This document shows positions 7,824 to 16,216 of a stretch of DNA of 25,225 nucleotides, piece after piece. The DNA comes from an uncultured Anaerolineae bacterium (GTDB taxonomy: Bacteria > Chloroflexota > Anaerolineae > B4-G1 > DUEL01): assembly GCA_937942115.1 (NCBI GenBank), contig CALDFY010000352.1, positions 1-25,225 on the forward strand, written 5' to 3'. Position numbers and translations under genes: made by a program. Under the pieces are notes generated by a model that saw only the letters and a program-made list of their open reading frames with translations, was not told the DNA's origin and did not search any database. Numbering within the stretch: position 1 is the first letter of the stretch; each line of letters begins with the position of its first letter.

Positions 7824-8033
7824 CTATCGCGGCATTACCGCCGGGCAGATAGAGAGCCGCTCCCGCAACTTTTCCGGTAACCTCGGGTCCTCCAGGGAGA
7901 CACCCAACCGGTCTGCCAGGAAGCAGCAGAAGCGCTGCTCCTCTATGTCGCCGTTCGCGTCCTGGAAGCAGGCCTCCAGGGCCTCCACCGCTTTCCCCTG
8001 ATTGGCCGCCGTGAAGATGGCATCCGCTTTCAT
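7824..8033 (-). CDS. Small unknown protein downstream of cysE
   Basis: A 69-residue soluble protein that I do not recognise. It starts MKADAIFTAANQGKAVEALE and contains an adjacent cysteine pair (RFCCFLADRLG) and a mixed-charge helical C-terminus. The ATG at 8033 lies one base after the cysE stop and has a strong ribosome site (GGAGGTG) inside the end of cysE, so translation is likely coupled. This supports a real gene. Its position suggests a role linked to cysteine synthesis or sulfur transfer, perhaps binding a metal or thiol through the Cys pair, but that is inference. The stop lies 18 bases from the hairpin repeat cluster ending at 7805. Confidence 0.65.
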   Translation of the reverse strand: MKADAIFTAANQGKAVEALEACFQDANGDIEEQRFCCFLADRLGVSLEDPRLPEKLRERLSICPAVMPR

Positions 8034-8034
8034 C

Positions 8035-8793
8035 TCACACCTCCTCCTGCCCATTCGGCTCTTGTAAAAGGGAGAGCACCGGCTCTTCCTCCTCTACACA
8101 CGCTCCCTCGCCCAGCAACTTTCGTTCCAGCCGGGCGATGCGCTCCTCCAGTTCCAGGTAGCGGTGGCCCATTTCCTCCAGGGCACCCGCCAGCGGGTCG
8201 GTGATGCGGCCGTGCTCCAGCGCGGTCTCCGGGCGGGCGCCGTTGCCCAGCCGGGCCACGTGGGCGGGCACCCCCACCACCGTCGCGTAGGCCGGCACCG
8301 ACCGCACCACCACCGAGCCCGCGCCGATGCGGGCGTGCTCCCCCACCGTGATGGGCCCCAGCAGGATGGCCCCCGAGCCGATGACCACCCCGTTGCAGAC
8401 CGTGGGGTGTCGCTTCGTCTTCTGGCGGCTGGTCCCGCCCAGCACCACCCCCTGGTACATAATCACATCATCCCCGACCTCCGCTGTCTCCCCGATGACC
8501 ACCCCCATCCCGTGGTCAATGAAGACGCGCCGCCCGATGCGCGCGCCGGGGTGAATCTCCACCCCCGTCAGCGCCCGGTTCAGGTGGGAGACCAGGCGGG
8601 CCAGCAGGTAGCGGCGCTTCCGCCAGAGAAAATGGGCCATCCGGTGCAGCCACAGCGCGTGCACCCCCGGATAGCAGAGGATAACCTCCCACTTTGACCG
8701 GGCCGCCGGGTCGTTCTCCAGCGCCGCCTGGATGTCTTCCCGAAACCGCTCTATCGCGTGACGAATTCCTTCAGGCACCCACGTACCTGGCAT
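8035..8793 (-). CDS. cysE: Serine O-acetyltransferase
   Basis: A 252-residue enzyme that acetylates L-serine with acetyl-CoA, giving the O-acetylserine used by cysteine synthase (encoded at 13129-14088). The N-terminal helical part (FREDIQAALENDPAARSKWE) leads to a left-handed beta-helix of hexapeptide repeats, with the signature FIDHGMGVVIGETAEVGDDV containing the catalytic His-Gly. GVVLGGT and a lysine-rich KTKRHPT loop follow, as in the short CysE/EpsC group. The tail after residue 200 is charged and coiled (LEERIARLERKLLG), longer than minimal family members. The ATG at 8793 has AAAGGAG upstream and overlaps the end of the adenylyltransferase gene by 23 bases, implying coupled translation. 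Confidence 0.93.
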   Translation of the reverse strand: MPGTWVPEGIRHAIERFREDIQAALENDPAARSKWEVILCYPGVHALWLHRMAHFLWRKRRYLLARLVSHLNRALTGVEIHPGARIGRRVFIDHGMGVVIGETAEVGDDVIMYQGVVLGGTSRQKTKRHPTVCNGVVIGSGAILLGPITVGEHARIGAGSVVVRSVPAYATVVGVPAHVARLGNGARPETALEHGRITDPLAGALEEMGHRYLELEERIARLERKLLGEGACVEEEEPVLSLLQEPNGQEEV

Positions 8794-9799
8794 AGACTCC
8801 TTTCGCCTCCGCCTCATTCACGGCCCCCTTCACCAGGGTCCGGCCGTCGGCGAAGACCGTGATCTCGTAGGGCTCGGCCCGAAACCGAAGCAGATACTCG
8901 TTCTGAAAGACCTCACCGACCCTTCTCAGCCGGTCGGCCAGACGTTCCAGCAGGATGTGGCCGTTCCCGTGCGGGGTAATCTGGAAAGCGCCCTCCCCGC
9001 AGAGTTCCACCACCCGGTCGGCCTCCCGCGCGGCCAGGAAGTCAAACCGGCCCTCGTCGCAGGCCGGACAGCGGCGATCTCCCTTGCGGAGCGAGAGCAC
9101 TTCCCACACCCCTTCCCAGACGTCCACAAAAACCAGCGGTGGGTCGGGTTCCACTTGTCCGGTGAGCACCTTCAGCGCCTGGACCACCTCCAGCGAGGCG
9201 ACGACATTCACCGCCGCCCCCAGGACGCCGACGGTGTCGCAGGTGGGCGTCGTCCCCGGCGCAGGTTTCTTGAGAAGCATACACCGGAAACAGACGGTCC
9301 GGCCGGGCAGGAAGGTCGTCGTCATCCCGTAGGTGGCGACGACGGCGCCGTAGACCCAGGGCCGCCGATGCTTGACGCAGACGTCGTTGATCAGGTAGCG
9401 GGTCTCAAAGTTGTCCGTCCCGTCCACCACCAGGTCCACCCCGTCCAGCAGCCGCTCCGCGTTGCGGGGGGCCAGGTCGGCCACCACCGGCTCCACCCGG
9501 ACCTCGGAGTTGATGCGGGCCAGTTTGTTCGCCGCGGCGACGGCTTTGGGCAGGCCCGCCGTCACGTCCGTTTCGTCAAAGAGGACCTGCCGCTGGAGGT
9601 TGTGCAGTTCCACCACGTCCCGGTCAATGAGGCGCAGGAAGCCGACGCCGGCGCGGGCCAGTCCGTCGGCGATGACGGTGCCCAGCGCGCCGCAGCCGAC
9701 AACGGCGACGCGGGCGGCGCGCAGCCGCTCCTGCCCCTGGGGGCCAATTTGGGGCAGGAGGACCTGCCGGGCATAGCGGTTCTGTGGTGCAGGATTCAT
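8771..9799 (-). CDS. ThiF/MoeB/HesA-family adenylyltransferase
   Basis: A 342-residue E1-like enzyme that should adenylate the C-terminal glycine of a ubiquitin-like sulfur carrier (ThiS, MoaD or CysO type). Residues about 1-235 form the Rossmann domain: RYARQVLLPQIG, nucleotide loop VVGCGALGT, and the RQVLF and DGTDNFETRYLIND motifs. Two Cys pairs (CFRCMLL and CPACDEG) probably bind zinc, and PTCDTVGVLG holds the likely catalytic Cys. The C-terminal 100 residues form an extra alpha/beta domain seen in some ThiF proteins. No sulfur-carrier gene is in the window. Overlap with cysE suggests a part in cysteine, thiamine or cofactor sulfur supply; which one is unclear. Confidence 0.85.
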   Translation of the reverse strand: MNPAPQNRYARQVLLPQIGPQGQERLRAARVAVVGCGALGTVIADGLARAGVGFLRLIDRDVVELHNLQRQVLFDETDVTAGLPKAVAAANKLARINSEVRVEPVVADLAPRNAERLLDGVDLVVDGTDNFETRYLINDVCVKHRRPWVYGAVVATYGMTTTFLPGRTVCFRCMLLKKPAPGTTPTCDTVGVLGAAVNVVASLEVVQALKVLTGQVEPDPPLVFVDVWEGVWEVLSLRKGDRRCPACDEGRFDFLAAREADRVVELCGEGAFQITPHGNGHILLERLADRLRRVGEVFQNEYLLRFRAEPYEITVFADGRTLVKGAVNEAEAKGVYARYVGA

Positions 9800-9805
9800 C
9801 TTGCC

Positions 9806-9896
9806 CTCCGCAGGCTGAAGCCTGCGCTACAGACCCCTCCGCAGGCTGAAGCCTGCGCTACAGACCCCTCCGCAGGCTGAAGCCTGCGCTATCGGT
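9806..9896. repeat. Three tandem 31-bp hairpin repeats
   Basis: Three copies with a 31-base period each hold CGCAGGC-TGAA-GCCTGCG: arms at 9810-9816 and 9821-9827, then 9841-9858 and 9872-9889. Copies are joined by GCTACAGACCCCTC. They lie between the ACR3 gene and the adenylyltransferase gene and may end or attenuate transcription, or stabilise mRNA. They are not a CRISPR because there are no unique spacers. Confidence 0.75.
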
Positions 9897-9953
9897 CGGA
9901 TCATCGCTCGGCATCAGCGGCGGCGCGTCAGCGCCGTCCGCTGCATGCCGTTA

Positions 9954-11000
9954 TCAGGCGCCGTCACTTTGTGCCATGAGGTTTGCTCCGGCCGGAATGC
10001 AACACAACGAAATGCGTTCAACGAGTCGTCTCCCAATCCATACCAGGGACAACATCACAGGAACTTCAATCAGCGGCCCGATGACCGTGGACACAGCCAC
10101 CATCGGTGAGGCGGCAAAGGCGGTAAGGGCCAACGCAATGGACAACTCAAAATTCCGCCCGGTTACATGGAATCCAACTGTAATGGACTTGTCCATCGGC
10201 AGTCGCATAACAAAGCAGGCGGAGAGTGTGCCCACAAAGAATAACGTGAAGAAGAATAGCGCCAACGGCAAAATCATATAGCCAATCAGCGCCGGAGCCT
10301 GGAGGATGGCTTCCCCTTTCAGGACAAACATCAAAACCAGGGTCGCCAGTAGAGCGGTCAGTTGTATCTTCCCGAGCACGGGCGTAAACCGCTCCTGAAA
10401 CCACTCCTCCCCTTTCACCCTCAAAGCAACTCGCTGGGTAAAGTAAGCCGCAATAAGAGGCAGGCCGAGGTACAGGAAAGTGCTTTCCAGGATCAGCCTG
10501 ACGGGAAGCGAAACCCTCGTTCCAATGAGCAAGTAAATCCAGAGGGGAACGGACACGATCTGGATCAGGCTGTTCCAAGCCATCAGACTGACGGAGAGCG
10601 GGTTGTCGGCGCCGCTCAAATCTGCCCACACGAGAACCATCCCAATACAGGGTGCGATTCCCAGGAGGATCAGACCCGTCCAGAGGTCGGGATAGTTGCG
10701 CAAAAAGAGCCATCCGAAGACAAAGAGCAGCAGGGGATTGACCAAGTAATTGAGAAGGATGGACAAGAGGGCCGGTCGTCCTTCTAACGCAGAGCGCCGC
10801 AGAGCATGGAAAGGCACTTTGGTCACAGTGGGGTAAATCATCAAGAAAAGACCAAAGGGGATCAGGGGTTCAAGCCTGTGTCCCAGGCCTGGGGCTACCT
10901 TGCCCAGAGCAAGACCGGCCCCCATACACAGCAAGATCAATGCGGGAAACGCCTTGTCAAGGAAGGAAAGTTGACTTGCGATTCGTTGCTGGTTCGTCAT
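9954..11000 (-). CDS. ACR3-family arsenite efflux transporter
   Basis: A 348-residue membrane protein with about ten hydrophobic segments, in the bile acid/arsenite transporter (BART) superfamily. The ACR3 pattern is visible: NYLVNPLLLFVFGWLFL, LLGIAPCIGMVLVWADLSGAD with the conserved essential Cys, and the C-terminal FELSIALALTAFA followed by VIGPLIEVPVML. It should export arsenite across the inner membrane using the proton gradient. It follows the P-type ATPase by 11 bases and is probably in the Rrf2-cysK operon; an arsenate reductase lies at 20127. Base composition is unusual: two sampled 60-base lines hold 28 and 32 G+C, against 45 in a line of the neighbouring ATPase gene. This suggests recent acquisition. 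The ribosome site is weak (CAGGA). Confidence 0.88.
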   Translation of the reverse strand: MTNQQRIASQLSFLDKAFPALILLCMGAGLALGKVAPGLGHRLEPLIPFGLFLMIYPTVTKVPFHALRRSALEGRPALLSILLNYLVNPLLLFVFGWLFLRNYPDLWTGLILLGIAPCIGMVLVWADLSGADNPLSVSLMAWNSLIQIVSVPLWIYLLIGTRVSLPVRLILESTFLYLGLPLIAAYFTQRVALRVKGEEWFQERFTPVLGKIQLTALLATLVLMFVLKGEAILQAPALIGYMILPLALFFFTLFFVGTLSACFVMRLPMDKSITVGFHVTGRNFELSIALALTAFAASPMVAVSTVIGPLIEVPVMLSLVWIGRRLVERISLCCIPAGANLMAQSDGA

Positions 11001-11011
11001 ATCCTGTGCTT

Positions 11012-13102
11012 CTATGTGGGATAGTTCATCCGGAGGAGCCGCATGGAGTTGGCCAGGATGCCTACATCGGGCAGGGATTGGGCCGCTGCGGCCAGGACTG
11101 GGGGCAAAATCCCCAGCGCCGCCAGCGTCAGCCCCACCACGTTATATACCGCAGTAAACGCCAGATTCATCTTGACCACGCCCATCGTCCGGCGCGCCAG
11201 GCGAAAAACCTCCGGTACAAGAGCCCAGTCCTCACGCATAAGAGCGACGTGCGCGGCCTCCAGAGCGATGTCCGCGCCCGCTGCCCCCATCGCGATGCCG
11301 ACATCCGCCTTCGCCAGAGCAGGGGCGTCGTTCACGCCGTCGCCGATCATCACGACGGTGTGCCCCTGGGCCTGGTACTCCTCCACGACCCGAATCTTGT
11401 CCTCCGGCAGCAAGCCGGCGCGGTAGGCCACGCCGAGTTGCTCCGCCAGCGGCGCGGCCACCCGTTCATCATCGCCGGTCAGCAGTTCCATATGCTTGAC
11501 GCCGCCCGCGCGCAGTTCGGCAAGCGCCTGGGGGACCTCGGGGCGGAGGGTGTCGGCAGCGGCCAGGACGCCGATGATTCCGCCGTTACAGGAGACGAAC
11601 AGGGTTGTCTTGCCCTGCTCTTCCAGTTGCCGCACTTGGGGTAGCGATGCCGCTTCCGGCAGGAGGCGGCGGCTGCCGACGGTCACGACTTCGCCGTTCA
11701 CCCGGGCCCGCACTCCCAGGCCGGGGACAGCAGTGAAATCCTGAGGCTCAGACAGCGGAAGCCCCCGGGCACGGGCCGCCGCGCGCACGGCTTCGGCCAG
11801 CGGATGCTCCGAGTACCGTTCGGCGGAAGCGGCCAGGACGAGAACTTCGTCGGTAGTTCTACCGTCCAGCGCGATCACGTCGGTGATTTGGGGACGGCCC
11901 AGTGTCAGCGTGCCGGTCTTGTCCACCAGGACCACGTCGGCGCGTGCCAGTGCCTCAACGTACCGGCCGCCCTTGATCAGCAGGCCGCGCCGGGCGCCCC
12001 CGCCGATGGACGCCAGCATCGCCACCGGGGTAGCCAGAGCGATGGAGCAGGAGCACACCACGACCAGGACGGCGGCCGCTGCCAGAGGATTGCGGCTGAT
12101 GAGCCATGTCAGCGCAGCGATCCCGATGACGATGGGCAGATAATAGGCGCTGAACCGGTCGGCGAAACGCTGCACGTCGGCGCGATGGGCCTCGGCCTCT
12201 TCCACCATTTTGACAACGCGCCCAAAAGTCGTATCCGCGCCGACCCGCAGTGCCCTCACCCGCAGGCTGCCCAGTTGGGCGATGGTAGCGGCGAACACGA
12301 AGGAACCGGCGGCCACTTCAACGGGCATAGACTCGCCCGTGATGGTTGCCTGGTCCACCGTGGCCCGGCCGGCGAGCACCTCGCCGTCCACCGGAATCCG
12401 TTCGCCGGGGCGCACCATCACCGTCTCGCCGACCTGCACATCCGTGACCGGCACTTCTACCTCTGCGCCGTCGCGCTCCACCCGGGCGGTCTGGGGCGCA
12501 AGCGCCGTCAGTTCCCGGATGGCCCGGCGGGCACCCGCCGTGGTCGCATTCTCAACGGACTCCCCCACGCGCATAAATAGGACCAGGAGCGCAGCGGTGA
12601 CCCACTCGCCGACCGTCAACGCGGCGAGCACGCCCAGGGTCATCAGCGTATGGGAGATGATTCGCCCCCGGAGGGTCGCGCGGATTACATTTCGGAAGAC
12701 AGGCCAGCCGCCCGCGATGACAAGGGCAATGCCGATTGGCAACGGTATGCGCTCGTTGAGCGCCCGAAACAGGCCCAGCCCCTCGCCAGCGACCACGGCG
12801 ATCAGCACCAGGCCGACCACGAAGGCCAGCAAGGCCAGCGGACGGCGGCTCAGGTTATCTATCGGGCGGGCAAGGGATGCCTCATCGGGCACTGAGTAGT
12901 CGCCAGCAGCGGCAACGGCCCGGCGGATAGCCGAGAGGTCCACCTGCCCGGGGTCCAGCCGGATAATGGCCTTTTCTGCCCCCAGCAATACCTGGACCGA
13001 CTCCACCCCGGGCAGTCCGGCGATGGCCTGCTGGATGTGCCAGGCGCATTCGGCGCAGTCCATCCCCTTGATGGGAATCTCCCATGTTTGTGGACGGGCC
13101 AT
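11012..13102 (-). CDS. Heavy-metal P1B-type ATPase with CSC motif
   Basis: A 696-residue metal-exporting ATPase. Residues about 8-70 form a heavy-metal-associated domain with GMDCAECAWH. Paired transmembrane helices precede an actuator domain (TITGESMPV); the membrane metal-site helix reads VVCSCSIALATPVAML. The phosphorylation motif DKTGTLT, the SEHPLAEA nucleotide-binding motif and GDGVNDAPAL are all intact. The usual CPC/CPx motif is replaced by Cys-Ser-Cys. The last helix reads LPDVGILANSMRLLRM, unlike the standard copper or zinc groups I can recall. Substrate is therefore unassigned: a soft metal or metalloid-related ion is plausible given the arsenite exporter next door. The ATG at 13102 has AGGAAAC upstream, 26 bases after cysK. 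Confidence 0.9.
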   Translation of the reverse strand: MARPQTWEIPIKGMDCAECAWHIQQAIAGLPGVESVQVLLGAEKAIIRLDPGQVDLSAIRRAVAAAGDYSVPDEASLARPIDNLSRRPLALLAFVVGLVLIAVVAGEGLGLFRALNERIPLPIGIALVIAGGWPVFRNVIRATLRGRIISHTLMTLGVLAALTVGEWVTAALLVLFMRVGESVENATTAGARRAIRELTALAPQTARVERDGAEVEVPVTDVQVGETVMVRPGERIPVDGEVLAGRATVDQATITGESMPVEVAAGSFVFAATIAQLGSLRVRALRVGADTTFGRVVKMVEEAEAHRADVQRFADRFSAYYLPIVIGIAALTWLISRNPLAAAAVLVVVCSCSIALATPVAMLASIGGGARRGLLIKGGRYVEALARADVVLVDKTGTLTLGRPQITDVIALDGRTTDEVLVLAASAERYSEHPLAEAVRAAARARGLPLSEPQDFTAVPGLGVRARVNGEVVTVGSRRLLPEAASLPQVRQLEEQGKTTLFVSCNGGIIGVLAAADTLRPEVPQALAELRAGGVKHMELLTGDDERVAAPLAEQLGVAYRAGLLPEDKIRVVEEYQAQGHTVVMIGDGVNDAPALAKADVGIAMGAAGADIALEAAHVALMREDWALVPEVFRLARRTMGVVKMNLAFTAVYNVVGLTLAALGILPPVLAAAAQSLPDVGILANSMRLLRMNYPT

Positions 13103-13128
13103 CTATGTTTCCTGACTTATGGCAAGGC

Positions 13129-14088
<960 letters not shown>

Positions 14089-14113
14089 ATCCGTCTCCTT
14101 GCTCGTCCGCGCC

Positions 14114-14530
14114 CTATTTTGCGGCCTGGGCGCACACGTCCTGAAGGGTGACGCCATCCAGCACGTCGGCGACCGCTGCCGACGCCTTCTCCCAGAGGCA
14201 ACGGGTGACGCAACTGGGGGCCCGGGGGCAGCGCTTTTCGCCCCCAGGGGCCACACAATCTACCAGCGCGATGGGTCCCTCCACGGCGCGGATAATCTCG
14301 CCGACGGTAATCTGGGATGGGGGTCGCCCCAGGCGGTATCCTCCAGCGGGACCCTTCACCCCCTGCACCAGCCCGGCCCGCTCCAGCCGGCGGAACAACT
14401 GGGCGATGTAATCGGGGGAGATTCCCTGCCGCCGGGCGATGTCCGCCCGGGGGATCGGGCTTTCCCCGTCGTGAAGGGCAATATCCGCCATCGCACGGAC
14501 AGCGTATCGGCCTCGGGTGGAAAGTCTCAT
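14114..14530 (-). CDS. Rrf2-family transcriptional regulator
   Basis: A 138-residue winged-helix regulator of the Rrf2 family (IscR, CymR, NsrR). The N-terminus MRLSTRGRYAVRAMADIALH and the recognition region GISPDYIAQLFRRLERAGLV with KGPAGGYRLGR are family hallmarks. The C-terminal segment holds four cysteines (DCVAPGGEKRCPRAPSCVTRC), spaced much like the cluster ligands of IscR, so an iron-sulfur cofactor is possible. It heads the operon with cysK, the P-type ATPase and ACR3, suggesting control of cysteine synthesis and metal export. A dyad overlapping its own -35 box suggests autorepression. The mRNA would begin about three bases before the ATG at 14530, with no ribosome site. Confidence 0.92.
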   Translation of the reverse strand: MRLSTRGRYAVRAMADIALHDGESPIPRADIARRQGISPDYIAQLFRRLERAGLVQGVKGPAGGYRLGRPPSQITVGEIIRAVEGPIALVDCVAPGGEKRCPRAPSCVTRCLWEKASAAVADVLDGVTLQDVCAQAAK

Positions 14531-14539
14531 GGTGCTTTG

Positions 14540-14568
14540 ATTATAGCATAGTTGAGTATTTTTGTCAA
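14540..14568 (-). promoter_or_regulatory. Consensus promoter of the Rrf2-cysK operon
   Basis: On the minus strand, TTGACA (14563-14568) and TATAAT (14540-14545) are separated by exactly 17 bases: both boxes match the sigma-70 consensus. The expected start of transcription is near 14533, almost touching the ATG at 14530, so the transcript should be leaderless. Confidence 0.85.
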
Positions 14569-14569
14569 C
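14551..14569. promoter_or_regulatory. Dyad operator candidate over the -35 box
   Basis: GTTGA (14551-14555) and TCAAC (14565-14569) form a perfect inverted repeat around an AT-rich 9-base centre. The right arm overlaps the -35 box and the centre fills part of the spacer. The position fits repression by the Rrf2 protein encoded next to it, though the sequence is not a textbook IscR or CymR site. Confidence 0.5.
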
Positions 14570-14587
14570 AATTTTGCTCCAGTTTCC

Positions 14588-14613
14588 AGGGAGCCCTTCA
14601 GGGGCTTCCCTGC
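14588..14613. repeat. TTCA-loop hairpin
   Basis: CAGGGAGCCC, loop TTCA, GGGGCTTCCCTG: near-perfect arms with one bulge, just upstream of the divergent promoter for the aminotransferase operon. It is close in sequence to the hairpin at 127-147. Confidence 0.5.
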
Positions 14614-14632
14614 AGGGTAGCCAGCCACCGAA

Positions 14633-14660
14633 TTGCGGTTGCCGGAAAGGGTGTTATAAT
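14633..14660 (+). promoter_or_regulatory. Candidate promoter of the aminotransferase/RLP operon
   Basis: TTGCGG (14633-14638) and TATAAT (14655-14660) are 16 bases apart. They lie about 125 bases upstream of the ATG at 14784, back to back with the Rrf2 promoter. The -10 is consensus and the -35 matches four of six. Confidence 0.55.
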
Positions 14661-14704
14661 GATTTGCGGCGTAGCCGGTTTTCCTAAAAGGTTTTGCGAT
14701 TCAG

Positions 14705-14765
14705 CCTCACTCCTTCCCATGACTGGAGGGCGTGTCGCCGCAGACGGCGGGGGTGGGGTGAGGAA
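14705..14765. repeat. C-rich palindromic element, diverged copy
   Basis: CCTCACTCC at the left and GGGGTGAGG at the right form outer arms around a CGCCG-CAGA-CGGCG hairpin (14736-14749). It sits in the leader of the aminotransferase operon and is related to 3511-3541, 20057-20093 and 25016-25080. Confidence 0.5.
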
Positions 14766-14783
14766 GGCGGAGGAGGAATCACG

Positions 14784-16209
14784 ATGTTCCAGCCCCAGGT
14801 GCTGACAGTAGAAGAGATTCGCGCCCTCCTGACCGACTTCACCGAAGAGGAAGTGGAACAGGCCCGCGCCCTCTCCCTGACCCCCATTGAAGCGAGAAAT
14901 CCTCTACGAGGGCGTCCCGGGCAGCGCCATTGTGCGGGATACGGCGGGACGGGAGTACATTGACTGCACCGCTCAGGCCTGGACCCTCAACGTGGGGTAC
15001 TGCCACCCGGACGTGCTGGCGGCCGTCGCGGAGCAGATGCGCCACCTCACCCATATCCGCTACGGTTTTCCCACCATTCCCCGTATCAAACTGATCAACC
15101 GTCTGGCAAGTCTATTTCCTGGTAACCTGAGGCGCGTTGCGCTGAACAACCAGGGTGGCGGTACCGCCATTGAGGCGGCCATGAAACTGGCAATGATCAA
15201 CCGACCCGGCGCAACCACGTTCCTGGTGGCCTACCGGGGCTATCACGGGGCCACCCTGGCGACCATCTCCGCCAGCCACTATATGCCGGGCCTGATGCGC
15301 TTCAGCGGTTGGGGGCTGGAGCATATTGTCCGTTTTCCCTACCCATACTGCTACCGGTGCCCCATCCATCGCGACCCGGCCACTTGTGGCCTGGCCTGCC
15401 TGGAACTGGTGGAGCAGGCGATTCTTTACGGCGCCAACACCCCCATTGCGGGCCTCATCATTGAGCCGATGCAGGGGGCCGGCGGACAGATTCCCACGCC
15501 CCCTGGCTACCTGGCAGGCCTGAAGGAACTCTGCCATCGCTATGACATTCTGCTCATCTACGATGAGAGCCAGACTGCCTTCGGACGGGTCGGGGCGATG
15601 AGCGCCGCCGAGTACTACGGCGTCCCCCCGGACATTATGGTGCTCACCAAAGGGTTGGGCGGCGGCTTTCCGGTGGGCGCCGTTGTGGCCCGGGAGGACC
15701 TGAAGGGCTTTACCTACCTGGAGGAGCACACCACCTTCGGCGCCAACCCCGTCGCCTTTGCCGCCGCATTGGCGGCCATTGAGGTCACCCTGCGGCTGGA
15801 CCTCCCCGGCCGCGCCCGTCTCCTGGGCCAGCGGGCCACTGCCCGCCTGCGCCAGATGCAGGAGGACCATCCTCTCATCGGCGATGTGCGCGGGTCGGGC
15901 CTCTTCATCGGCGTGGAACTGGTGGAGGACCCCGAGACCAAAGTCCCGGCCACCGAGCGAGCCACCGCGCTGGTGGAACTGGCGATGGAGCGCGGCGTCA
16001 TCTTTGACCTGGATATGCCCAACGTGGTCCACGGCCTTCCCACCCGCCGCAATGTCGTCAAAATCAAACCACCGTTGACCATCAACGAGGAGCAACTGGA
16101 CCGGGCGCTGGACGTCTTTGAGGACGTGCTGGAAGGGGTGGCCCGTCTCCCGGATTCGGCGCTGGAGCACATCCGCCGGAAAATGATAGAATCTGCGATG
16201 CCCAGATAG
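14784..16209 (+). CDS. Class III PLP aminotransferase, frameshifted near the 5' end
   Basis: An aminotransferase of the ornithine/GABA type (fold type I). The main part shows the PLP-phosphate loop NNQGGGTAIEAAMK, the YRGYHGAT motif, the cofactor aspartate in LLIYDESQTAFGRVG (Ser where Val is usual), and the PLP lysine in VLTKGLGGGFPVGA. A Cys-rich insert (YCYRCPIHRDPATCGLAC) is seen in one subgroup. The 5' end is split: ATG 14784, behind a strong GGAGGAGG site, encodes about 38 plausible residues (MFQPQVLTVEEIRALLTDF onward) in one frame. The conserved body runs from about 14893 in another, with a TTG at 14887 as its only early start. Losing two bases (or gaining one) near 14892-14898 would explain this. 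It is the first gene of the kinase/RuBisCO-like operon; the substrate is unknown. Confidence 0.85.
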
Positions 16210-16216
16210 GAGGCGT

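Noticed and set aside
9806..9896. Possible CRISPR array
   Set aside because: The three units are tandem with a 31-base period and no unique spacers, and no cas gene is present.
14887..14889. TTG as the aminotransferase start
   Set aside because: It has no ribosome site, while the ATG at 14784 has a strong one and a plausible N-terminus; a frameshift explains the data better.
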